Position numbers and translations under genes: made by a program. The notes beneath the pieces were generated by a model. It did not search any database. It saw only the letters and a list, made by a program, of their open reading frames with translations, and had not been told where the DNA came from. A DNA stretch of 64,000 nucleotides, taken from assembly GCA_029339195.1 (NCBI GenBank), contig JAPTJF010000055.1, forward strand, positions 1 through 64,000. The letters run 5' to 3'. The DNA is from Micractinium sp. NFX-FRZ (lineage: Eukaryota > Chlorophyta > Trebouxiophyceae > Chlorellales > Chlorellaceae). Of this stretch, positions 36,502-51,001 are shown one piece after another. The first letter of the stretch is position 1. Every line of letters begins with the position of its first letter.

Positions 36502-39500
36502 ATGCAACAAGCGAAAGCGGCTCAGCTCCCGCTTGCTGCGCGCCCAGCGGGAACTTGCCGGACGTCCAGGCGCTGCCATGCGCATCGATCGCTTCGCTTG
36601 CAACAATGGCCAGCAAGAGCCCTACCAGAGCTGCTGCAGCAGCTGGCCCGAGAGTGGCTCGAGATAGACAGCGACAGCGCCTCCCGGCAAGAGATAGAGT
36701 CGCTTGTGGTCGCCGAAAATGAGGCGGAGCTCGAGTCACGGCTGGGAGAGAGGCTGCAGTTTGGTACGGACGACAGGGTGCCGCCGCTGCCACTGCCGAG
36801 CCTGCCACCGCCGCCATCGCCGTCAGCTTGCTACCGGCTGCTGCAGCCCCCCGTGGTCAGCAGCCCCCGCATGCCGCCTTTAAGTGTGTGCAGGCACGGC
36901 CGGCCTGCGAGGCCTGATGGGCGCTGGCAGCAACCGCATGAACTCGGTGACGGTGCAGCAGACGACGTGAGCTGGTTGTGCTACAATGCACTCTCCTCAA
37001 GGATTGGAATGCTGCAATGGCCAGCCGACTGCGTGGCTCCTCAACACATGGAGCCAAAAGTGGCTTGAGTACGCATCAGCTGCTTCTCATCAGCCAGCAT
37101 GCACACTCCTAGGTGTGCGCATTCACCACCTGTGCTGCAGGCAGGGCCTGCTGCGCTACCTGCAGCAGCAAGAGCCGGAGCGGCTCGCTGCCGGAGGGCT
37201 GGTGATTGGCTTTGACGGCCGGCATCACTCCCATGACTTTGCGCGCATCGCGGCTGCAGTGTGCATCAGCCAGGGGGTGCGAGCACGGCTGTTCAGTGAG
37301 CTGGTGCCCACTCCTTTTGTACCGGCAGCGGTGCAGCAGCTGGTGAGTGCTGTGCCTGCTGTGCTGAGCTGTGGCAGGGGGGAGGGCGCGGACGGATGCA
37401 GGGAGGAGGCTGGCTGGGCAAGGGGAACAGGGCAGCACCATCTCAGCCAGGTCACTACACTGGCTGGTGGGATGCTCCTCCCTGGGAGGAGCTTCCCCTG
37501 CAAGTCCTGCTGTGCCTGCTGAGTGATGAGGTGGCACAGTGCTCCCGCCCGGTCGCCAGTAGACTGGCAGTTGCTGGTCTGCCTTGCCTGCAGAGAGCTG
37601 CGGCGGGCATCATGGTTACGGCATCCCACAACCCGGCAGCCTACAATGGGTACAAGGTGGGTGCCTGGGGCCCTGCAGAGGCAGCCAGCCAGGGGTGGAG
37701 CAGGCCCAAGTCTCGGCTCCTGAGCTGTCAGAAGGGGCGATGTCAGTTGTGGGCACGAATCGTCTGTCTGCCTACCTTCGCTCCGCCTGCCCTCAACCCA
37801 CGCAGGTGTACTGGAGCAACGCGTGCCAGGTGAGGCCAGGGCAGCTTGGTGGTGCAGGCTGCGGTAGAGCGGAGCCGCCCTACCATTACTGCCCTCAGGA
37901 AGTCAGTGGGCGTGAGCGGCGGCAGCGGCGGCAGCGGGATCTGGGAAGACCTGCAGCAGAGCCGCAGCGGCACTCTCCTCTCTGCGCATCCCACCCCACC
38001 TGCCCCACGACACCACACCACACCTGCAGCACTCGACTCCCCCTGCAGATCATCCCGCCTGTTGATGCTGGCATTGCCGCCTCGATCGAGCGCGAGCTGG
38101 CGCTATGGCCGCTGCCCACGCTGGGGCCCGGCAGCGAGGCCTACGCCCACCCACTCGTAGACGACCCCCTGCAGCAAGTGGCCGACGATTACTACGCTTG
38201 CCTCACGCAGCACCTGCACTACCGCAGCGCAGCAGCCAACGCCGCGGCCCCGGCGGCAGCCTACACAGCGCTGCACGGAGTGGGCACGCCGTGGGCGCAG
38301 CGCGCCTTTAGCGCCTTTGGCCTGCCGGCACCTGTGCTCGCGGAGCAGCAGTGCCAGCCTGACCCAGACTTCAGCACAGGTGGGGTGGTCACCATTAATC
38401 TGTATGCGCAAAGGAGGTAGCCTCAGTGGGCCTGGGAGGTGTTGGCAGAGGTGGGGTCAAAGGGTGTGCGCATCGACACCTGGAAATGCAGCCAGGCGGG
38501 CTTGAGGGGTGCTAGCCTCAGAAGGCAGGTTTGTGAGGTGGTGGCACAAGTTGGCTTGAGGGGTGTGGACCTCACCAAGCCTTCAAGCACAGATGGGCGG
38601 CAAGGGGTGGTTCCGGAGGGCTTAGGGTGGGCCTACATCAGAACTGCATGCATAGGACTGCGCAGTACAGGTGCCCTGAAGTGCTGGCTGGTGGACCCTG
38701 TACTGCACCTGCGCTGAATTCCTGGTAGCGCCCACTCCACGCCATCCCCCTGATGCCCCAGCTGCGCCTCCCCCCTGCCTTGCCCCAGCCATCCCACCCC
38801 ACCCTATCTCCTCCAATGCAGTGCCTCTTTTCAACCCGGATCAAGGCATGGGCGCCTGGATGCCCTGCCTCTGGTTCTCACCTGCCCAAGTCGATGTGCC
38901 CCCCCACCCACAAAATCTGTTCTGCCGTGTCATCCTCCCTGTGCTGCAGTCTCCTTCCCCAACCCGGAGGAAGGCAAGGGCGCCTGGCTGCTGGCGTTTG
39001 CGGCCGCCGAGGCAGCAGGCGCCCGCCTGGCGTTTGCCAACGACCCGGATGCCGACCGCTTTGCAGCGGCGGAGCGGGACCCGGCAACAGGCAATGGGTT
39101 GGTTGTGATTGCGGGCTGTGCTCTTGGAACGTGCAATGGACACGGACGCTGGCAGATTTGCAGTGTGGGAGCGACACTCAGCGACCGGCAAGTGGGGACT
39201 AGGGTTTTGTGGTTCTGGCGTGCTGGGCGAACGTGTGCACTGATGCACTACGCGTGTCCTGATGTGGTGCCACACTGCAGGGCAGTGGCGCACGTTCAGC
39301 GGCAACGAGATCGGCGCCATGCTGGCGGAGTGGGTGCTGCGCAACCACCGGAAGCGGGCGCAGCAGGCGCAGCAGGCCGCGGGGGTCGCAGGGCAGGCAG
39401 CTGGCGAGAAGCTGGCGGTGCTGTCCTCCACTGTCAGCAGCCGCATGCTGCAGGCGATTGCCCAGAAGGAGGGCATCTGCTGGGCTGAGACGCTGACAGG

Positions 39501-41408
39501 TGGGGAGGGGAGGGGTCTGGGAGGCTTGGGTGGCGACAGGTGGATGGGCAAGTGGCACAAACCTTCCGTGCAAGCACCCTGCCCAGCCTGGGGTGGCTGG
39601 CGCGGCGGGCCAGTTGTTGATGATGCTCCCAGAAAGACCAAGAACCAGTGGGCAGAGGCACAGATCGGAAGGGCACAGTGGGGGGGGAAGGGTGTACCAC
39701 GTACAGTTGGGTGTGTTGGCGGGATGCTGCGGCAGGAAGGTGCCACAGTGTGCTGCTGCTGCTGCTGCTGCTGCTGCGAGGGCCTGGCATGGGGGCGGCG
39801 CCACGGCAGGCAGGCAGCTGAGACGGTCAGTCAGCAATTGACTACACGGATTGTAATCAACGAAAGACATAACCCCAGCGTTCTTCTCTGCTCAGCTCAC
39901 ACTCTGCCTGGCCCTTGCGCCCCCACCCACTCACCCCCCGCAGGCTTCAAGTGGCTGGGCAACGAGGCACTCAAGCTGGAGGCGCAGGGGTGAGCCCGCC
40001 CGCCTGCCTTGCCCTGTCTTCCTGCCTGCGGCTGCTATCTGGCCTGGCAAGCGCCACCGCCGCGTGCCCTCCTGCACCTCAGCCCCTGACAGCGATCTGT
40101 GTTCCCGCCCCTCTTACCCCCAGGTGTGTCCTTGCTGGAGTGTCGCCGCCCCCCGCACTTCACCCCTCCCCCACCTACACCTCCGCCTCCTTCAACCACC
40201 CGTTCTCTGCACCGCTTGCCTGCCTTGCAACGACAACGTGCTGCTTGCGTTTGAGGAGGCAGGGGCTTCATGATTCATCACTCCCTTCCTCCTCCCGGCC
40301 ATTGCTGCAGCTACACCGTGATGTTTGCATTCGAGGAGGCGATAGGCTTCATGTTTGGGCAGGTGGAGCACGACAAGGACGGAGTGTCGGCGGCAGCGGT
40401 GTTTGCTGAGCTGGCAGGTGCGCTGCGCTGCGCTGTGCTGTGCTGGCCAGGTGGTGTGGAGCAGAGCAAGGACGGCATTCTCAGCAGCAGCGGTGCTTGC
40501 ACAGCTTGCGGGTGTGCTGTGCTGAACTAAGATGGCTGGCGGGCCGGGACTGTTGAGCTGACACCAGCAGGGCGGGGCGGCATGGCGCAGCGCACCTCAT
40601 ATGCAGAGCCCTGCAGCCGACGTGTGTGCCCCGCTCCCCTCATGCACAGCCACCTTCACTTTGCAGCTCATCTTCCCCCCGCCTTCCCCCTGCAGCCGAT
40701 GTGTACGCCTGCGGCGGCACGCTTGTGGCGCACTGGCAGCAGCTGCGCCAGCGGTACGGCTGCTTTGAGTACTGCTCCTCCTACTTCATTGCCAGCCCGC
40801 CCTCCAAGAGCGGCGCTGTGTTCGAACGGCTGCGGGCTCAGCCCCCTGACAGCATCGGAGGCTGCACGGTGCTGGGAGTGCGCGACCTGGGAACCGGGGT
40901 GGACACCAGCCAACCAGGTGCGGCGGTGTGGATTGGTGGGGCTGGGTGCGGGCGCAGGCGGGGAGGCAATGGCAGGGGCTGGGGGCATGCCCTCTTGACG
41001 TGGCTTTGAAGCAACGGGCCATTGCCTGGTATGCGCACCCTGCACAGGTTCCTCCCTCCTGCCCTCTTGTTTCACCTGCGCGGCCCTGATGTGCCCCCCA
41101 CTCCAAGCTCCCTTAGACCCCCTCCTGTCCCTTCCCTCTGCCCTCACCGCTGCCCCCTGCCGGCAGACGGCCGTGCGGTGCTGCCCTGGCAGCCGGGAGA
41201 TCTCATGATCACATACACTCTGGAAGGCCCCGCCATCCTCACGCTGCGTGCCTCTGGGACCGAGCCCAAGCTCAAGTACTATTTGGAGGCGTGCTGTCCA
41301 GAGGGGGAGGAGGCCTCACGCCAGCTGGCGGAGCGGCTGGAGGCGGCAGTGGCAGGGGAGCTGGTGCGGCCAGAGGTGCATGGACTCACACGTCCGCTGG
41401 TGGATTGA
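36502..41408 (+). CDS. PGM2-type phosphopentomutase / phosphoglucomutase
   Basis: Twelve exons: 36502-36763, 36894-36966, 37141-37342, 37594-37656, 37806-37829, 38049-38379, 38950-39090, 39281-39499, 39944-39989, 40311-40417, 40696-40917 and 41167-41408, giving 643 aa. It belongs to the alpha-D-phosphohexomutases and looks most like PGM2, which moves phosphate between C1 and C5 of (deoxy)ribose and weakly between C1 and C6 of glucose. Motifs: [18 protein letters not shown], phosphoserine loop TASHNP (Ser190), metal loop DPDADR (350-355), sugar loop FEEAIGF in exon 10, and RASGTEPK (591-598). It seems cytosolic, although the first 40 residues are basic and could be a weak transit peptide. Exon 5 has only 24 bases. 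Intron 7 uses a GC donor (acag|gcaatg), the only in-phase choice. Exons 7 and 10 have nearby ghost copies. Confidence 0.93.
38822..38870 (+). pseudogene. Ghost copy of PGM2-type exon 7
   Basis: It lies in intron 6, 128 bases before the real exon, directly after an acceptor-like caatgcag. It reads [13 protein letters not shown] where the gene reads [13 protein letters not shown]. The frame is open at first, so use as a rare alternative acceptor cannot be excluded. Confidence 0.85.
40229..40276 (+). pseudogene. Ghost copy of PGM2-type exon 10, upstream
   Basis: It lies about 84 bases before the real exon. The acceptor has decayed from cag to caa, and one base is lost, so the frame [11 protein letters not shown] ends at TGA, against [11 protein letters not shown] in the gene. 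Confidence 0.82.
40448..40525 (+). pseudogene. Ghost copy of PGM2-type exon 10 end, downstream
   Basis: It repeats the 3' part of exon 10 and its donor region (40360-40440) at a distance of about 88 bases, including the tract caaggacgg and the trailing tgtgctgtgctg. It is degraded and lies in intron 10. Confidence 0.78.
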
Positions 41409-42109
41409 TGATGGGTGGGCCAACAAGGCATCATGGCATGGCGCGTCCAGGCTGCTGTGACAAGAGGCGCGGCATCACGAGGCCTCGGCTGGGGTAGGGC
41501 CCCGCAGCGGCAGGTGGCTCACGGGCTGCAGCATGGGCGCTTTGTGTGACCTTGGTTTGTTTGAATACTTGAGATTTAAAGAAGAAGGTCTGCACCGAAG
41601 GAAGGTCAAGATCAACAACTGACATCATGGCAAGCTGTGGCAAAGCGTCCACAGCACGCGTGCTCGGCGCGTGAAAGAGAAACAGGTGTGCTGGGCAGTT
41701 GAGAGCAGGACACATGCGCTTCAATCGGTGGGTGGTAGCCTGAGAAAAGGGTGGAGGAGGGATGATACGCTGACATGTGCACGGAGGGGCTGGAATCAGG
41801 GGACTGGCAGTTCACTGGGGCTGCCAATCCGGAGACTGGCAGCTTAAAGGAGAGCAGTGAGGGGTGTCTAGGCGATTCTAAAGAGTTTCATGGGAGAAGA
41901 TAAGGTCACGAAAAGAGCACGCCCTGCTGCCGCAGAAGGGCTGCCAGAGTGGCCAGCGGCGCACGCGACACTGTGCTGGACAATGCCGCATGGTGCAGAC
42001 CTTGGGAGAGGCAGGAGGAAGAGGGTCACCGGACGTAGAGCACTTGCGCCTTCGACACTGGTGCTGAGGATGTATGCGTGTGGGCCATGCCTGCAGTGCG
42101 TGGCCTGGC
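41409..42109. other. Convergent 3' spacer
   Basis: It lies between the phosphomutase (+) and the Pro-rich secreted protein (-). No gene is seen and no TGTAA stands out. AT content rises around 41560-41640. Confidence 0.5.
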
Positions 42110-44512
42110 TCACAGCATCTTCCGGGGCGGGGGCGGCCTTTTGTTGCCGGCAGCCTTGGGCGGAGGAGGCGGGGAGCGCTTGGGGGCTGGGGGTGGCGGG
42201 GAGCGCTTGGGGGCTGGGGGGGGCGGGGAGCGCTTGGGGGCTGGGGGGGGCGGGGAGCGCTTGGGGGCTGGGGGTGGCGGGGAGCGCTTGGGGGTTGGGG
42301 GGGGCAGGGAGCGCTTGGGGGGCGGAGGAGGCGGGGAGTGCTTGGGGGGAGGAGGAGAGAGCGCAGGAGAGGGCGGTGGGGGGGAGAGCACGGGAGAGGG
42401 TGGTGGCGAGGATGGCGGCGTGGGTGGAGGTGGCGAGGGGGCGGGGGGCGGCGAAAGTGCGGGGGGAGGAGGCCTGCGTGTGGCCTGCTCCTCGCAAGAC
42501 TTGGTGCTTGTGCGAGGGACATACTGCATGGCGGCGGTTGCCTCACCCAGGGAGGTGTTCACTGCAGCAGGGGGGCAATCACAGCAGGCACAGTAGGGCA
42601 TGACGTGGCATGGGACGGCAAGGAGAGGGCGGGCGGCGGCAGTTGGATGTGGCACACGTGTGGCTGCATGCTGAGGGCGTCCTGTGGCGGACACGGCTTT
42701 GACAAAGCACCATGCTTTGAAAGCCACTCATTGCTGCCGACAGCCTCGCGGGGGTGTTGCCAGCAGGCACAGCATGCACCGCCACGCCGGCCTGGCCTGG
42801 CCTGTTTCGGCGTGGCAATGTGCTGCCGGGGTGTGTGCCCCCGTCTCACCTGCCATGAAGATATGGCCCATGCAGATGTGTCCCTGCAGGGTGTACAGGT
42901 CGTTCAGGGGGCGGTACTCCGGATCCATGTCGGGGGTACCAAATTCGCCTGCAGTACAGGGTGAACGGCAAAGGGTACAGTGACCAACAAAGGTGCGGTG
43001 CTGCAGTGTGCATGAGGGCGGTACTTGGTGTTTCAACTTATGCGCTGCTCAGTAGAGGGCTTGCAGGTGCCGCAGAGGGCGGGACGCGGCCGGACTGCTG
43101 GAATGCGTAGGGCAGACGTTCAGCGAGGAAGCAGGCAGGCAACGCGGCTGGGTGCCCACCGTTGAACACGCCATTGCCGTTGAAGGAGGCGCCGCCGAGG
43201 GTCATCAGGGTGACGACTGCAGAAGCAGAGCGGGAGGGGCAAGTGCAGCTCCATTGGCAAGCAAAGGTGTGGCGGTTGCAGCGGGCGGATCTCGCTTGCC
43301 CCTGCCCGACCGCCCCGAGCCCACCAACTGGTGCCAGGCAGCCATGGACTTGAGGAGGGCCACTAGGCAGCGCAGCGCTTGCATGGCAGTGGCGGAAGCA
43401 GTGTATCCTGCATCCCCATGGTGTTGTCTCTCTCATGCTGGCCTGCTTTCTCACCGTCGTAGCGCTCGGTGCCCATGTCATCAATGATTTTGGCGCCCAT
43501 GAACGTAGTGTTGCTGCGCCAAAGGTGGTGGGAAGGCGGGAGAAATCAAGCCAGAGTGAGGCAGGCAGGCGGCGGACACAGTGGGTCGAGAGGTTGGGGC
43601 ACGCCATTGATTGACAAAGTCTTGGCACCCCATGAAGGGGGATTGCTGCTTGAGGGTGGGTGGGTCAGTGAGATGCAGCAATGGCAGTGAGCAAGGCCGC
43701 GGAGGGCGGCGAGCCACGTTCGACATAAATTGCCAAAGTGTTTAGAAGGTGGTGGGCAGGCAGGCAGGCAGGCAGGCAGGCAGGCGAGACAGCGCAGGTA
43801 CAGCTGACGACAGCAGTGCGCAGCAAGCAGGTGTGGGATGCCGCGATGCGCATTAGCAGGGGTGCTTGAGATAGGAGCAGGCCTGGGAGGCCCGCTCCTG
43901 CCAGCAAAGCGACAGTAACTGACCTGCCTGCCGTCCTGCTGCTAGCCCTGCCCGCTGGCACAGCTAGCATGGCGTACCAGCCGCCGACACGCTCACCCGC
44001 TGGCAGTGATGTTGAGAGTCCAGTACCAGCGACTGCCGTGGGTGTAAGACATCATAGCAACAGACATGTCTGCCTGGGTCACAGTGGTGCCGTAGTAGCT
44101 GCACAGGGCGGGGGCAAAGGCAGAGAGGAGGGCACTTCTGAGGTTTGGGGACGGAGAGCGGCGGGTGCGTGGCGTGCGGGACTTCCAACATGGCATGGGC
44201 CGACGCATCTGCCGCCTGCGTGCCTGGATGCATGTCCAATGCCGGCTCTGGGCCGCTACTGGCATCGCCTGGCGGCGGCGATGCGGGCACAGGAGCAGGC
44301 GGGCAGGCAGCCGCAACCCTGCTCGCTGTACCAGCGCGGTGGATAAAGATGGAGCATGCACTGCGCACTGCGGGCTGGTGATGGCGCTCGAAGCCCTAGG
44401 TGGATGGGCATTGAATGCCGCAAGCGGGACGGCAGGCAGGGCGGACTCACGTATGGGCGTTCACTCGGCTGGCCATCAGCGCCAGGGCCACCAGCGCCAC
44501 TGCGACGCGCAT
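42110..44512 (-). CDS. Secreted protein with Pro-rich (KRSPPPPAP)n tail
   Basis: Six exons: 44512-44451, 44098-43997, 43513-43455, 43216-43160, 42948-42850 and 42561-42110, giving 276 aa in phase. A clear signal peptide (MRVAVALVALALMASRVNA) starts it. The next 120 residues form a small domain with Gly/Thr/Asp-rich strands (GNTTFMGAKIIDDMG, GGEFGTPDMDPEY) that I do not recognise; it could be a divergent DOMON- or pherophorin-like fold. The last 110 residues are Pro/Ser/Lys-rich: SPPP blocks and then about seven KRSPPPPAP repeats. Such tails are typical of Hyp-rich wall and matrix glycoproteins of green algae. Secretion to the wall is inferred. It is head-to-head with the DOMON gene, 188 bases apart. 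Confidence 0.83.
42175..42360 (-). repeat. 27-bp minisatellite coding the KRSPPPPAP repeats
   Basis: The unit recurs at an exact 27-base period (anchors at 42175, 42202, 42229, 42256, 42283, 42310 and 42337) and codes nine residues per copy. Copies differ by one to a few bases, as expected for a repeat that grows and shrinks by slippage. Confidence 0.92.
43755..43786. repeat. (GGCA)n microsatellite in an intron
   Basis: About eight copies of a GGCA/CAGG tetranucleotide lie in intron 2 of the Pro-rich secreted protein gene. Confidence 0.9.
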
Positions 44513-44700
44513 TGACGCTTTATGAGCCCCCATATCCACTGAAACGGTGGCAAAGACCAAGAGAAGCAAGGTGAAGGGGCGATCCGTTCAGGACGGGCGG
44601 TTTTGGATGATCGGGCGCCTGCTGTGCGTGAGGGGCGTGTGGCTGTTGTGTACCAGCCCCGTTTTCCATCCTCCAATTCACCGTGCATTTTACCGACATT
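44513..44700. promoter_or_regulatory. Bidirectional promoter of two secreted protein genes
   Basis: The 188 bases separate the start codons of two divergent genes whose products both have signal peptides and Pro-rich regions. Shared control of wall proteins is an inference from this layout. Confidence 0.55.
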
Positions 44701-46132
44701 ATGCGGCCATCATCGCCCATTCATGTCCGTTGCAGTCGGCACGAAGTGGCGCGATGTGCGCTGTGCCTCCTCCTCGTCGTCAGCGTAGCCCAGTTTGCTG
44801 CTGCTGGCTGCCCATTGTTCCAGGTGATTAAGGTGGGTACAGCAATCTGTGATGCAAGGATGCCTGCCCAGCAGGCCCCAAACGGTGAAGCTGCCTGACC
44901 TGGTGCTGTGCCGCCGCTGGCCGCCCGGTCCCGACCACGGAGGCAGGAGGGGGCGTAGTACTGCACCCCACTGCACCTTGGCTCAGTCCATCCCCTGTGC
45001 AGTCTGACAATGAGCGCGGCACCAGGCCACATCGGAGGCTGGCAGGCCTTGCAGCCACTGCACGCGACGGCGCCGGTTCCGGCAGCGTGCTCACCACAGA
45101 ACGCGCCGCCGCACCTGCCAAAAAGCCGCCAGCGCGGCGCAGCCCACCACCGCGCCGTGCTCCCCTGACCAAAAAGTCCCAGTCACCGCCCATACGCCGG
45201 CCAGCGCGCCCCGCCCCGCCCTCGTCCCGGCCACCGCCGCCGCCACCTCGGCCTCGCCAGGTCCCTACCCTCCGCAAGCCCGCTCCCCCAACTCATCCCG
45301 GGTCTCCACCCATTCCGCGCCCTCCCCGGCCCTCCCCACCGCCGCCGCAGCCCTCCCCACCGCACCCCTCGCCGCCACATATCCCACCGCTGCTGCCGCC
45401 ACCACAGAGTCCGCCCTCGCCCCTTCCCCCTGTGTGTGAGGTCAACGTGAATGGCACTGTGCAAACGTTTGCGGCCTGCGCTTCCAAGCAGACAGCAGAC
45501 GGCATGTACGACGTGCTCTTCTCGATCAAAGACAGAGACATGAGCTTAGCCGTGAGGTAGGTGGGCATGCCTGCATGCCTGTGCCTGCATGCCTGAGTGT
45601 GCACGCCTGCTTGTGCAGGAGCAGGCACGTGCCGTACTCTCGGCAGGCAGGCAGTGCGGCACCAATGGCTTACACCCAACGACCGCCTCCACCTGCCATC
45701 CACCCACCCTGCAGGGCGCGCGTGGGCGTGGGCAGGTGGGCGGGGTGGGCGCTGTCTCCGTCCGCCGAGATGCGAGGCTCCTCACTGTTCATGGCCATCC
45801 CCTGCACCCCATCACCCGCCGACTGCCCTACGGGCGCACACCTCATCACCCGACACGTTCCTGACTACACATACACTTATGACAGCTTCCGGGCGCTTCC
45901 CGCCAGCTCAGCCAGCGCCAGCTGGGCGGGGCAGATGCCTACCGAGGGGACCGGGGGCAGCACCCAGCTGGTGATGGCGTTCCAGCTGCCCTGGTCGGCC
46001 TTCCTGGCTGGAAAGGACAGCGCGATGATCTATGTTGGGTCGGGGCCCTTGGATGGTGGGGAGCCTGGTCAGCATGACGACATCCCCAGCCCTGGGTTGA
46101 TACAGGCCTCGGGCGCAATAAGCCTGTGGTGA
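44701..46132 (+). CDS. Secreted Pro-rich protein with DOMON-like domain
   Basis: Exons 44701-44823, 45003-45556 and 45715-46132 join in phase, giving 364 aa. An N-terminal hydrophobic segment (CALCLLLVVSVAQFAAAGC) is a likely signal peptide. Residues about 65-175 are Pro/Arg/Ser-rich with PPPP, SPPIP and SPPHPSPP blocks, like algal Hyp-rich glycoproteins. The C-terminal 190 residues resemble a DOMON domain: YDVLFSIKDRDMSLAVRARV, GRWAGWALSPSAEMRGSSLF, and a late LVMAFQLPWSAFLAG. DOMON folds bind haem or sugars; the ligand is not visible here. Cys are few, so a pherophorin fold is less likely. TGTAA at 46209-46213 lies about 75 bases after the stop. Confidence 0.83.
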
Positions 46133-46571
46133 GCTGGCGGGCTGGCTGGGTTCTGTTAGAACTGCTCTTCTTTGACGAATTGCAACATGATACGTGTTGA
46201 GTCATCTGTGTAAGTCAAATAAACGGGCCAGTCACCTGTGAGTTGGGGAAACAAGGCACGCGTGGCCCAGTGACCGCGGCTGGCGGTTGTGCCCATTGAC
46301 TGCGGCGCATGTACATTCCTGCCATGCAGCGCATAATATTAAGCCCAAAAGTAACCTCAAATCCTGTGATTGCATGCGCATCAGCTAGCTTACTGTGCGC
46401 ACTTTGTTTGCGGAAATCAGACTGTAACCCCACAAAAGCAAAGCAAAGCAAAGCTGTGCACCCAGCAGCTGTGGTGCAGCGTCACCGCCCAAGCGACCGG
46501 TGGCGCCAGCGCGGCGGCGGCACTTGTAGAGTATGCATGCATGTGCTGTGATTTGCTCGAAACGTCCCTCA
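46133..46571. promoter_or_regulatory. Tandem spacer with TGTAA and a short (AAAGC)4 run
   Basis: It holds TGTAA at 46209-46213 and an (AAAGC)4 run at 46435-46454 that matches the array at the left end of the window. It also holds the promoter of the rRNA methyltransferase gene. Confidence 0.6.
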
Positions 46572-50155
<3,584 letters not shown>

Positions 50156-50389
50156 CCACTGCAGCTCTGTGCGCCCCCCTGCGGCCTAGCCGCACCCTCC
50201 CCTGTGCTGCCCCCATGCTGCTACCATGGCCCGGCTGCCCCTCAGATCTCCACTCTCTGCAGCACATGCTTTGTATTTGTAATGTTACACAAGGTGCCTC
50301 AGCCAGGCAGGCAGGAGCACGCCAGGCTCAGCAAGCAGCCCTCACGGCTGCCAGGCTGTGCGCGCCTGGCGCCTCTCACGCCACGCAAA
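50156..50389. terminator. Convergent 3' spacer with paired TGTAA signals
   Basis: TGTAA at 50278-50282 (plus strand, 123 bases after the NSUN5 stop) is followed after two bases by TTACA at 50285-50289, which is TGTAA on the minus strand, 101 bases after the facing gene's stop. Together they form the near-palindrome TGTAATGTTACA. Confidence 0.7.
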
Positions 50390-51001
50390 TCATACCGCGC
50401 CTGCCTGCTGCTGCTGCTGCTGCTGCCGCTCTGCTGCCCACTGGGCGCGCTGCTTGTACTGCTCAAGCCGCTTCTCGTGCTGCTGCTGCCGCGATACCGC
50501 CGTCTTGGCCTTCCGCTCCTGCGCATTCCACTGCAGCAGCAACCCAGGGGAGGAGGGAGGAGCGGGGGTGTCAGCGGCAGGCAGGGCAGGGTGGCAAGGG
50601 AGGCGCTCAAGCGCCAGCGGCACTGCTGCTGCGGGCGCGAATCAAAGCTGGTGCGCGAGCTGCCCTGGGCGTAAAAACGTCTCACTGACCTGCTGGTGCC
50701 CTCCCAGGGCCCCACTTGCCTTGATCTGCAGCCGCTTGGCCCAGGCGCGGCGGAACGCGTTGCGGCCAGAGTTCTCGGGGCGGAGCTCCTTCTTCTGCGC
50801 CTGGTGCAGCACTAGGCGCGCGGGCGGCGCTGCCGCCGCGCTGGTGGAGCTGCTCACTGCCGCAGAGGAGGCCCAGCGAGCCAGGGGGCCTGGCGCCGCT
50901 CCTGCCGCGAGCTCATGCAGGGGGAGGCCGCCGCTGGGCGCGCCAACCCTTGCCGCCGCGCTCCGCAGGCATTCAACCAAGCTTCTGCTCAGTCGCTGCA
51001 T
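50390..51001 (-). CDS. Small basic protein, candidate organelle protein
   Basis: Two exons, 51001-50720 and 50530-50390, joined in phase 0, give 140 aa. The N-terminus (MQRLSRSLVECLRSAAARVG) is Arg/Ser/Leu-rich without acids, like a mitochondrial or plastid presequence. The mature part is basic and helical (RNAFRRAWAKRLQIKWNAQE) and ends in a Gln run coded by CAG repeats. I do not recognise the family; a small ribosomal or assembly subunit is possible but unproven. The intron uses a GC donor (aag|gcaagt); no in-phase GT donor is near. Confidence 0.7.

Noticed and set aside
41890..42603. A Gly/Trp-rich repeat frame on the plus strand
   Set aside because: It is the reverse reading of the Pro-rich minisatellite of a well-supported secreted protein gene.
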